Assembly: GCA_910579585.1 (NCBI GenBank)
Contig: CAJTVA010000026.1
Coordinates: 1 to 19,587 of the forward strand
DNA: 19,587 nt
Direction: 5' to 3'
Origin: an uncultured Christensenella sp.
GTDB taxonomy: Bacteria > Bacillota > Clostridia > Christensenellales > Borkfalkiaceae
Positions 9,065 to 14,501 of the stretch are shown here, in pieces. The notes below the pieces were generated by a model, which saw nothing but the letters and a program-made list of their open reading frames with translations, did no database searches and was not told the origin of the DNA. Every line of letters begins with the position of its first letter. The stretch's first letter is position 1. The translations under genes and the position numbers were made by a program.

Positions 9065-9088
9065 AAAAAAGCCGCGGTTTGTCGCGGC
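9065..9088 (-). terminator. Intrinsic terminator or attenuator between prs and pth
   Basis: On the minus strand a 6-bp all-GC stem (GCCGCG 9088-9083 with CGCGGC 9076-9071, loop of 6) is followed by six T (9070-9065). It begins 17 bases after the prs stop and its T-run lies 12 bases before the pth start. Because I find no promoter between it and pth, it may be only partly effective, lowering pth-mfd expression relative to prs. Confidence 0.8.
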
Positions 9089-9104
9089 TTCGGTTGTTTT
9101 GTAA

Positions 9105-10052
9105 TTAGTCGTAAATTTTCGACATCGATTTATCGAGGTAAACGTTCTCGATTGCCGAAGCGAAGATTTGCGCCGTGGAAATAATTTTGAATATAGGAAG
9201 CATCTTCTCTTCGGGGATATTTATAGTATCTAGAATTGCAAGCTCGTTTATGGGTGAGGATGCAAGCCTTTCTATTGCGGGACCCGAAAGAACGCCGTGA
9301 GAACAGCAAGCGTAAATCGCTTTTGCGCCCGCTTCTTTCAAAGCCTTTGCGCCCTGCACAATCGTGCCTGCGGTGTCAATCATATCGTCAACCATAAGGC
9401 AGTTTTTACCTTTGACGTCGCCGATTATGTTCATAACTTCCATTACGTTTGCTTTGGGGCGGCGCTTGTCGATAATCGCCATTTGCGCGTCCATACGCGA
9501 AGCAACCTTTCTTGCGCGCGCAACCGAGCCGATATCGGGGGAAACGACGACAAAGTTTTCGTCAACCTTGGGTTTGAAATAGTTATAAAGCGTCGGTCCG
9601 CCGACGAGATTGTCCAAAGGAATATCGAAGAAGCCCTGAATCTGTGCGCAGTGCAAGTCCATTGTAAGGACCCTGTCCGCACCCGCGCTTGTGATAAGGT
9701 TAGCGACGAGTTTTGCGGTGATAGGCTCACGGGAACGGGCTTTTCTGTCCTGACGGGCATAGCCGAAATAGGGAATAACCGCCGTAATTCTGCCTGCGCT
9801 TGCGCGCTTGGCCGCGTCAATCATAATAAGCAATTCCATAAGGTTTACGTTTACGGGATAGCTTGTGGACTGAATGAGGAACACGTCCATACCACGGATA
9901 GTTTCGTTAAAGCGAACGTAAATTTCGCCGTCGGAAAAGTGCGTTACTTCCATTTCGCCGAGGGTAGTGTTCAGCTTTGCCGCAATTTTTTCGGCAAGGG
10001 GTTTGTTCGAATTGCCCGAAAAGATTTTTATTTCGTTTCCGTGGTTAATCAT
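9105..10052 (-). CDS. prs: Ribose-phosphate pyrophosphokinase (PRPP synthetase)
   Basis: The 315-residue enzyme makes PRPP from ribose 5-phosphate and ATP, feeding purine, pyrimidine, histidine, tryptophan and NAD synthesis. Class I features are present: N-terminal IKIFSGNSN, the ATP-binding flexible loop PYFGYARQDRK at 94-104, the signature DLHCAQIQGFF at 132-142 (Cys where Ala or Ser is usual) and the ribose-5-phosphate loop VDDMIDTAGT at 221-230. SPDIGSVARAR at 171-181 matches the conserved SPD block, with Ser in place of the second Gly. Length matches bacterial Prs. GGAGG lies 7 bases before the ATG. It has its own promoter about 80 bases upstream and is followed by a terminator, then pth. 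B. subtilis has ctc between prs and pth; it is absent here. Confidence 0.98.
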   Translation of the reverse strand: MINHGNEIKIFSGNSNKPLAEKIAAKLNTTLGEMEVTHFSDGEIYVRFNETIRGMDVFLIQSTSYPVNVNLMELLIMIDAAKRASAGRITAVIPYFGYARQDRKARSREPITAKLVANLITSAGADRVLTMDLHCAQIQGFFDIPLDNLVGGPTLYNYFKPKVDENFVVVSPDIGSVARARKVASRMDAQMAIIDKRRPKANVMEVMNIIGDVKGKNCLMVDDMIDTAGTIVQGAKALKEAGAKAIYACCSHGVLSGPAIERLASSPINELAILDTINIPEEKMLPIFKIISTAQIFASAIENVYLDKSMSKIYD

Positions 10053-10131
10053 TAGGTTTCCTCCGATGTGATTTAATTTTTGCGGAGAGTTTTCCCTCCC
10101 CGAAGAACGCGTTAAAAACCTTTAACCGCGC
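10053..10131 (-). promoter_or_regulatory. Structured 5' leader of prs
   Basis: The roughly 80-base leader predicted from the prs promoter contains two hairpins. The first (10130-10108) pairs CGCGGTTAAA with TTTAACGCG, one base bulged, around a 4-base loop, and sits right at the predicted 5' end. The second (10099-10084) is a short GGAG/CTCC stem. The ribosome binding site GGAGG (10064-10060) is unpaired in this model. There is no poly-T after either hairpin on the minus strand, so a stabilising 5' structure is more likely than attenuation. Confidence 0.45.
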
Positions 10132-10137
10132 TTTTTT

Positions 10138-10166
10138 ATTGTATAATTTACGCAAAATAAAGTCAA
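10138..10166 (-). promoter_or_regulatory. Sigma-A promoter of prs
   Basis: On the minus strand TTGACT (10166-10161) and TACAAT (10143-10138) are separated by exactly 17 bp, in the gap between the tadA stop and prs. Predicted transcription start is near 10131. Confidence 0.8.
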
Positions 10167-10180
10167 CTAAATGAAGTTAT

Positions 10181-10645
10181 TTAATTTCCGTTATTTTCTT
10201 TGGTGCGGGTGCGCATTTCTTTGAAAAAAGTTGACAGAATATCCGCACACTCCTCTTCCATCACGCCTCCCTCTACTTCGATGACGTGGTTCAAAAGGTT
10301 TGCCGCGGCGATTTCTTTCGTTAAAGACCTGCCCTTTGCTTCGTATGCGCCGAAATAAACTTTCTTTATCCTCGCGTTCAACATCGCGCCCATACACATA
10401 GGACAGGGCTCAAGCGTGACGTAAATTTCACACTCGGGTATGCGCCAGCTGTTCAATTTTTTGCAAGCCCTTTCTATTGCCTCGACTTCCGCGTGCGCGG
10501 TTGCAAGTTGCTTTTTCGTTCTGCGGTTACGCCCGCGGGAAATAATCTTCCCGTCAAGAACAACGACCGCTCCGATAGGCACTTCGCCCTCTTCAAGACC
10601 TTTTTTTGCGCATTTCAGCGCGGCTTTCATAAACTTATCTGCCAT
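10181..10645 (-). CDS. tadA: tRNA-specific adenosine-34 deaminase TadA
   Basis: The 154-residue enzyme converts the wobble adenosine of tRNA-Arg(ACG) to inosine. The zinc site of the cytidine-deaminase fold is intact: HAEVEA at 51-56 gives ligand His51 and proton shuttle Glu53, and PCPMC at 80-84 gives ligands Cys81 and Cys84. The C-terminal helix ends in STFFKEMR, as in TadA. The gene begins inside the end of the M14 peptidase gene (11-base overlap), with only a weak CGGAA ribosome binding site, so its translation may depend on the upstream gene. It closes the CPBP-rlmH-M14-tadA cluster. I see no terminator before the prs promoter. Confidence 0.95.
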   Translation of the reverse strand: MADKFMKAALKCAKKGLEEGEVPIGAVVVLDGKIISRGRNRRTKKQLATAHAEVEAIERACKKLNSWRIPECEIYVTLEPCPMCMGAMLNARIKKVYFGAYEAKGRSLTKEIAAANLLNHVIEVEGGVMEEECADILSTFFKEMRTRTKENNGN

Positions 10646-11363
10646 AATTTTCCGTAAATATCTTTAAAAGTTTAAAACACTTTTTCAGCTTTTTTATATC
10701 CGTTATCGGGTGCGCGAGATTATCCGAGCCGCACTCGATTGTATAGGCGGGTATTTTAAGTTTCTGTATACACCAATCTTTGTAGCCGCCTGCGGAACCG
10801 AAAATCCGCTTTATTTCGTAGCCTGTAACATCGCTTATAATCTTCGCGCCGCGTATATCCCCCTTGCCGCCGTATTCCCAGTAAATTTCCTCGCCTTTGG
10901 TATGAAAGCTCAAAGTCACGAAAGGGCGGATTTTTAACGTAAAATCGCGCAAAGCCATAGTTTCTGGTTCGGAAAAGGGAAAATCGCCTATGCAGTTTTC
11001 ACCGCCGCGGACGTGAGTATTAAGCCTGCCGCTACCCCAATCGGCGTCGAAGTTGCAGTTCAGGTCAACGCCGCGGACGTTGGCTTTCCATAACGGAAAC
11101 GTTGTTTCGGAAATCACTGCCCCGTCGGGGTTCAGAAGCGGAATTATCCACCCGCCGCAACTTACTCTCGCTTTTATATGCTTTAAGGCAAGGCGCGTCG
11201 TTATCCATTCGCGTGCGTGTACGGCGTAGACAGCTATAAACTGCCTGCCCGTTTCCTTTCCGACGTGAAAAGCAAAAATCTCTTTGCCGTGACAAGAATA
11301 GCCTATTATGCACTTTTTTTGCTGATAGTCCCGATAAAACTTCTTTACTTCGTCATATATCAC
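10635..11363 (-). CDS. M14 family zinc carboxypeptidase-like protein
   Basis: This 242-residue protein is a zinc metallopeptidase of the carboxypeptidase A clan. Ligands His49 and Glu52 lie in HAREW (49-53), ligand His154 in SFHTKGE, and the catalytic Glu210 in YTIECG. The NPDG (78-81) and VDLNCNF (99-105) blocks are also family features. Position 103 is Cys where carboxypeptidase A has the carboxylate-binding Arg (LNRNF), suggesting a different substrate; gamma-D-glutamyl-diaminopimelate peptidases of peptidoglycan turnover are in this family. No signal peptide or membrane helix is seen, so it is probably cytoplasmic and may act on recycled muropeptides (inference). Start is GTG at 11363, 19 bases after rlmH. 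The sequence before it is AT-rich with no ribosome binding site, and ATG-TGA overlaps the GTG. No better in-frame start exists before the upstream stop. Confidence 0.8.
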   Translation of the reverse strand: MIYDEVKKFYRDYQQKKCIIGYSCHGKEIFAFHVGKETGRQFIAVYAVHAREWITTRLALKHIKARVSCGGWIIPLLNPDGAVISETTFPLWKANVRGVDLNCNFDADWGSGRLNTHVRGGENCIGDFPFSEPETMALRDFTLKIRPFVTLSFHTKGEEIYWEYGGKGDIRGAKIISDVTGYEIKRIFGSAGGYKDWCIQKLKIPAYTIECGSDNLAHPITDIKKLKKCFKLLKIFTENYGR

Positions 11364-11382
11364 ATAATAAAATATGAAAATT

Positions 11383-11817
11383 TTACTTATGATATGCGCT
11401 ACCCGAATTAATCATAAAAGCGCGGTACACCTGCTCTAACAGAATTACGCGCATAAGCTGGTGCGGAAACGTCATATCCGAAAAAGAAAGCTTCAGGTCA
11501 GCCACTTCTTTTACGGTTTCCGAAAGCCCTGTAGAAGAGCCGATTACGAAAGTCATTTCCTCGCCTTTGTCGCAAAGCGCCCTGACCTCTTTTGCCAGTC
11601 CCTCGCTTGACAGCTTTTTACCCTCTATGCAAAGTGCAATCTTATAGCCGCGGACGGCGCGCAAAATGTCTTTCGCTTCCGCTTCCAAGCTGTCCTCGGC
11701 GATTTCCTTTATCTCGACTTTTGCAAAGCGCGAAAGCCGCTTTAAATATTCCGAAACGGCACTACGGTAAAACTCTTCTTTAATTTTACCCACGCATACG
11801 ATATTAACTTTCTGCAC
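11383..11817 (-). CDS. rlmH: 23S rRNA (pseudouridine-1915-N3)-methyltransferase RlmH
   Basis: The 144-residue SPOUT-class enzyme methylates pseudouridine 1915 in helix 69 of 23S rRNA using S-adenosylmethionine. The cofactor loop FVIGSSTGLS is at 90-99 (FVIGG.xG is usual, so one Gly is Ser). The knot segment FPHQLMRVILLEQVYRA at 117-133 and the C-terminal YHK (142-144) are diagnostic. It is about 15 residues shorter than the common 159, with the shortening between residues 40 and 60. Start is GTG. Its GAGGT ribosome binding site overlaps the stop codon of the CPBP protease gene and the gap is 3 bases, so the two are translationally coupled. Confidence 0.96.
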   Translation of the reverse strand: MQKVNIVCVGKIKEEFYRSAVSEYLKRLSRFAKVEIKEIAEDSLEAEAKDILRAVRGYKIALCIEGKKLSSEGLAKEVRALCDKGEEMTFVIGSSTGLSETVKEVADLKLSFSDMTFPHQLMRVILLEQVYRAFMINSGSAYHK

Positions 11818-11820
11818 GCG

Positions 11821-12753
11821 CTACCTCACGAAAAACGAAGCTATCCACATTATTCCCAAAACCGCTATGCCGACCGAGCCGTAAACAAAGAACGCGGCAA
11901 CCGAGCCTTTTTCGCATTTTTTTAAGGGTTCCTTATCGAGAATAAGCCAGACAATACCGCCTATAAAACATAGCGCGGAAGTGACTATCAAGGCAATCTG
12001 TCCGCCCGAAGAAACAATAAGGTTGCCCGCCTCGTCCAGAATTCCGCAGGCGGCGAAAATAATTATCATCGCGTTGTTGATAAAGTGCATAAGTACAGAC
12101 GGCAATATCGAGCCTGCGCGCAGAGCAACAAAAGCGAATACGCAACCCGCAAGGAACTGGTAAACGGTCTGCTCCGCAGAAGCATGGAAAAGCGAGAACG
12201 CGAACCCCACGATAAAGACCGTGCGGATTGTGCCGACCCCGTCCTCCACGGAGTTTAAAATAACGCCGCGGAAAAGCCCCTCTTCGAAGATTGCAGGCAT
12301 AACCGCGATTACGAGAAGCGCCGGAACTATCAGTCCGCCTGAAAGGTTCGGAAGATACGCGTCCTGACCCTTAGGGACGTAGCCCATCAGTTTCAACAGT
12401 TCGGTGACGCCCGTGTCTATCCAGCTTACCGAAAATATCAGCCCGAAAATCAAAAGAAGCGCTATTAAAAAGTACTTGGGGTGGCACTTGACGGGGAAAG
12501 CCCGACGGACGGAGAATTTTTTGTATTTTAAAGTTATCGCCATTGCCGACGACATTGCAACGGGTGCGGCAAGATAGTTTATATAAAGGTAAGCGTCGGT
12601 GCCCTCTTCTATGCCGAAAATAAGCACGATAATACCGACTAATAAACCTACCACAACGTATAAAACAGCGGCAAGGCTCAACGCAAAACCGCCGATATGA
12701 GATTGTTTTTCGTTCAGGGTTGCAAGAAGCGAGCCCGTACTACGGTTGTCCAT
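11821..12753 (-). CDS. CPBP family intramembrane metalloprotease
   Basis: This membrane protein of about 310 residues, with roughly eight hydrophobic helices, belongs to the CAAX-protease/bacteriocin-processing (Rce1-like, 'Abi') family. The motifs, numbered from an upstream ATG at 12768, are all present: EEGLFR at 162-167 (EExxxR), FSLFH at 191-195 (FxxxH) and HFINN at 228-232 (HxxxN). They form the glutamate-activated water site inside the membrane. Substrates of bacterial members are mostly unknown. I chose ATG 12753 over ATG 12768 because a good TATAAT box occupies 12765-12760, inside the first codons of the longer form; transcription would then begin at the A of ATG 12753. Neither start has a ribosome binding site. 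It heads the operon with rlmH, M14 and tadA; none of these is an obvious substrate, so the link may be only transcriptional. Confidence 0.88.
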   Translation of the reverse strand: MDNRSTGSLLATLNEKQSHIGGFALSLAAVLYVVVGLLVGIIVLIFGIEEGTDAYLYINYLAAPVAMSSAMAITLKYKKFSVRRAFPVKCHPKYFLIALLLIFGLIFSVSWIDTGVTELLKLMGYVPKGQDAYLPNLSGGLIVPALLVIAVMPAIFEEGLFRGVILNSVEDGVGTIRTVFIVGFAFSLFHASAEQTVYQFLAGCVFAFVALRAGSILPSVLMHFINNAMIIIFAACGILDEAGNLIVSSGGQIALIVTSALCFIGGIVWLILDKEPLKKCEKGSVAAFFVYGSVGIAVLGIMWIASFFVR

Positions 12754-12759
12754 ATCCTG

Positions 12760-12788
12760 ATTATACATTAAAATAAATTTTAAGTAAA
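12760..12788 (-). promoter_or_regulatory. Promoter of the CPBP-rlmH-M14-tadA operon
   Basis: On the minus strand TTTACT (12788-12783) and TATAAT (12765-12760) are 17 bp apart. The usual 6-base discriminator puts +1 at 12753, the A of the preferred CPBP start, predicting a leaderless mRNA. The -35 box is one arm of an inverted repeat shared with the divergent fumarase promoter. Confidence 0.65.
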
Positions 12789-12802
12789 TTATTTATTTAC
12801 TT
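12782..12802. repeat. Perfect inverted repeat spanning both divergent -35 boxes
   Basis: AAGTAAAT (12782-12789) and ATTTACTT (12795-12802) are exact reverse complements with a 5-base spacer. Each arm contains one TTTACT -35 box, one per strand. It may be an operator for a dimeric regulator acting on both promoters, or simply the result of two identical -35 boxes in AT-rich DNA. Confidence 0.6.
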
Positions 12803-12824
12803 TTAACCGAATTTGTTGTAAAAT
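12796..12824 (+). promoter_or_regulatory. Promoter of the fumarase operon
   Basis: TTTACT (12796-12801) and TAAAAT (12819-12824) are 17 bp apart. The predicted +1 at 12831 coincides with the A of the fumarase alpha ATG, so the mRNA may be leaderless; the bases before that ATG contain no ribosome binding site. Confidence 0.6.
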
Positions 12825-12830
12825 TTGATT

Positions 12831-13670
12831 ATGCGGAAGATAAACACTTCTTTGATAGAAGAAACAATTTACCGAATGGCGCTGAAAGCGGGAACTAACC
12901 TTACCCCCTCCTGTCTGGAAGCTATGAATTTTGCCTGCGAAACCGAAAGCGGCGAAGCGGCAAGATTCGCTTTGGAAACGCTTGTGGACAACGCGCACGT
13001 TGCAATAACGGAGAAATTGCCCGTCTGTCAGGACACGGGGCTTGCGGTAGTCCTCCTCGAAATCGGGCAAGAAGTTTATTTAGAGGGTCAACCCCTTAAA
13101 GACGCAGTTAACTCTGGCGTGCGGCGTGCGTATGCGGACGGATATTTCAGAAAGTCGGTCTGCGACCCCATTACCCGCAAAAATACGGGCGACAACACCC
13201 CCGCCGTAGTTCATACCGAAATCGTGGCGGGCGACAAAATTCAAATTACGTTTTTACCGAAAGGCTTCGGCAGTGAGAATATGTCAAGGCTTTTTATGCT
13301 TAAACCCGCGCAGGGCGTTGAAGGGATAATCGACGCAGTTGTCGAAACCGTGCGGCTAGCCGGCTCCCGCCCCTGCCCGCCCGTGTACGTAGGCGTAGGT
13401 ATAGGCGGAACTTTCGACGTCTGCGCCTACCTTGCGAAAAAGGCGCTGACCCGCGAAGTCGGCACTTCAAACCCGCGTGAAGATATTGCCGACATAGAGC
13501 GCGACGCGTTGACAAAGATTAACGCGTTGAAGATTGGCTGTCAGGGCTTTCACGGCGACGTTACTGCCTTAGGCGTAGCGTGCGAATGGGCGCCTACACA
13601 CATTGCAGGGCTACCCGTGGCAGTAAACGTTCAGTGCCACTGCGTGCGGTGCGAAAAGGAGGTTTTATGA
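12831..13670 (+). CDS. Class I (iron-sulfur) fumarate hydratase, alpha subunit
   Basis: The 279-residue subunit belongs to the TtdA/FumA N-terminal family, which with the beta subunit interconverts fumarate and malate using an oxygen-sensitive [4Fe-4S] cluster. Probable cluster cysteines are Cys66 in PVCQDTG, Cys182 in PCPP and Cys269 in VQCHC, at family positions. Other blocks include NTGDNTPAVVH (118-128), GVGIGGTFD (188-196) and PTHIAGLPVAV (255-265). The tail is CHCVRC, richer in Cys than the usual CHxxRH. L-tartrate dehydratase is homologous and cannot be excluded, but fumarase is commoner in this context. ATG 12831 is preferred over TTG 12825, since family members begin close to this Met. 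Neither has a ribosome binding site. It overlaps the beta gene as ATGA. Confidence 0.92.
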   Translation: MRKINTSLIEETIYRMALKAGTNLTPSCLEAMNFACETESGEAARFALETLVDNAHVAITEKLPVCQDTGLAVVLLEIGQEVYLEGQPLKDAVNSGVRRAYADGYFRKSVCDPITRKNTGDNTPAVVHTEIVAGDKIQITFLPKGFGSENMSRLFMLKPAQGVEGIIDAVVETVRLAGSRPCPPVYVGVGIGGTFDVCAYLAKKALTREVGTSNPREDIADIERDALTKINALKIGCQGFHGDVTALGVACEWAPTHIAGLPVAVNVQCHCVRCEKEVL

Positions 13671-14185
13671 AAAAACTGACCTTACCCCTTTCAAAGGACG
13701 ACGTTAAAAATTTGCGCGCGGGCGACAGCGTAAGTATTTCCGGCGTAATATTAACAGCTCGGGACTGCGCGCATAAAAGACTTATAACGCTTATAAATGA
13801 AAACAGACCGCTACCGTTTGAGATAAAGAACGCGGTTATTTACTATGCCGGACCCTGCCCCGCAAAGCCCGATATGGCTTCGGGAAGTTGCGGACCTACC
13901 ACTTCTGCCAGAATGGAAAGCTTTGCGCCCACTCTTCTCGATTTGGGACTGGGCGCGATTATCGGCAAGGGCGAAATGAACGAAGAAACGCGCGACGCGC
14001 TTAAAAGGAACTGCGCCGTTTACTTTGCGGCAATCGGCGGCGCAGGCGCACTGTACGGACTTTCGATAAAATCGTCAAAGTGCATTGCGTTCGACGACCT
14101 GTTGTCCGAAGCGGTGTACAGGCTCGAAGTCGAGGACTTCCCCGCCATCGTCGCATACGACAGCTTCGGCGGAAGTATATATTAA
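13667..14185 (+). CDS. Class I fumarate hydratase, beta subunit
   Basis: This 172-residue subunit corresponds to the C-terminal half of one-chain class I fumarases (TtdB family). Family blocks visible are TARDCAHKRL (30-39), IYYAGPCPA (58-66), CGPTTSARM (75-83; Glu follows where Asp is usual) and IIGKGEMN (98-105). The last carries the conserved Gly-Lys-Gly. Length is slightly short of the typical 180-190. The reading frame is open back to 13580, but the start is set by AAGGAGG at 13656-13662, four bases before ATG 13667, and by the ATGA overlap with the alpha stop. Together the subunits connect fumarate and malate in the branched or reductive TCA route of an anaerobe. No terminator is seen between its stop and the next promoter, only 16 bases on. 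Confidence 0.93.
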   Translation: MKKLTLPLSKDDVKNLRAGDSVSISGVILTARDCAHKRLITLINENRPLPFEIKNAVIYYAGPCPAKPDMASGSCGPTTSARMESFAPTLLDLGLGAIIGKGEMNEETRDALKRNCAVYFAAIGGAGALYGLSIKSSKCIAFDDLLSEAVYRLEVEDFPAIVAYDSFGGSIY

Positions 14186-14201
14186 AAAAACAAGAAATCG
14201 T

Positions 14202-14230
14202 TTGACATTAAAATTATTAAAGGTTATAAT
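14202..14230 (+). promoter_or_regulatory. Sigma-A promoter of the pheST T-box leader
   Basis: TTGACA (14202-14207) and TATAAT (14225-14230) are separated by exactly 17 bp, a perfect consensus promoter. Predicted +1 is near 14237, just before the T-box stem I. A strong constitutive promoter is expected when control is by attenuation in the leader. Confidence 0.9.
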
Positions 14231-14239
14231 TTTATCAAC

Positions 14240-14484
14240 TTAAAAAGCAACGACTGGGACAGACGCTTTGTATAATCCTTTCCAGAGAAAGAAATCCGAA
14301 AACGGCTGAAAGATTTCTTATAGGGTTAAAGCGGTATTCACCCACGAGCCGACGGGCGAAAAGTGTACTTAGTAGTCCGCTCCGTTTCTCCGCGTAAAGG
14401 GGTCAATTGAGGCGGCTTTTGCCGTGAAAATAGGTGGTACAGCGATAATTTCGCCCTATGCGTTTGTATAGGGCGCATTTTTTA
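14240..14484 (+). ncRNA. T-box riboswitch specific for tRNA-Phe, upstream of pheST
   Basis: The 316 bases between fumarase and pheS hold this leader. Stem I pairs GGG (14256-14258) with CCC (14341-14343), then CGCTTT (14264-14269) with AAAGCG (14328-14333), and higher up AAGAAATC (14289-14296) with GATTTCTT (14312-14319). The internal loop between the first two helices carries TTC (14337-14339), the Phe specifier codon. The T-box proper, AGGTGGTACAGCG (14432-14444), forms an antiterminator with TCGCCCT (14451-14457); its 7-base bulge starts TGGT, where T can pair with the discriminator A of tRNA-Phe. The competing terminator pairs CGCCCTAT (14452-14459) with ATAGGGCG (14468-14475), followed by six T. 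Uncharged tRNA-Phe should stabilise the antiterminator and turn on pheST. Confidence 0.95.
14452..14483 (+). terminator. Regulated terminator of the T-box leader
   Basis: An 8-bp stem, CGCCCTAT with ATAGGGCG, and an 8-base loop are followed by a run of six T at 14478-14483. Its 5' arm shares six bases (14452-14457) with the antiterminator, so the two structures exclude each other. It may also stop readthrough from the fumarase genes. Confidence 0.93.
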
Positions 14485-14501
14485 TGTTTGGAGGATAAAC
14501 C

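Noticed and set aside
9297..10055. A long open frame of about 250 codons on the plus strand opposite prs.
   Set aside because: It is fully antisense to an unmistakable prs gene, has no ribosome binding site or recognisable domains, and its composition reflects the complement of prs codons.
10053..10131. A PRPP or guanidine (ykkC-class) riboswitch in front of prs.
   Set aside because: The leader is only about 80 bases, with two short hairpins and none of the conserved sequence blocks of those riboswitches that I could recognise.
10108..10137. A hairpin followed by TTTTTT on the plus strand, resembling an intrinsic terminator.
   Set aside because: No plus-strand gene lies upstream. The T-run is the complement of the A-run at the start of the prs transcript, and the hairpin is better explained as part of the prs leader.
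11840..11852. A DnaA-box-like TATCCACA suggesting a replication origin.
   Set aside because: It is a single imperfect match inside the CPBP coding sequence, with no cluster of boxes, AT-rich unwinding region or dnaA/dnaN genes.
11821..12768. The CPBP ('Abi') protease as part of a phage-defence or bacteriocin-immunity locus.
   Set aside because: The neighbours are rRNA and tRNA modification genes and a peptidase. There is no bacteriocin precursor, toxin, nuclease or other defence gene; the family name alone is not evidence.
13580..13666. An N-terminal extension of the fumarase beta subunit from an earlier start at 13580.
   Set aside because: The extension lies entirely inside the alpha gene, and a strong AAGGAGG directly before ATG 13667 gives the normal family N-terminus.
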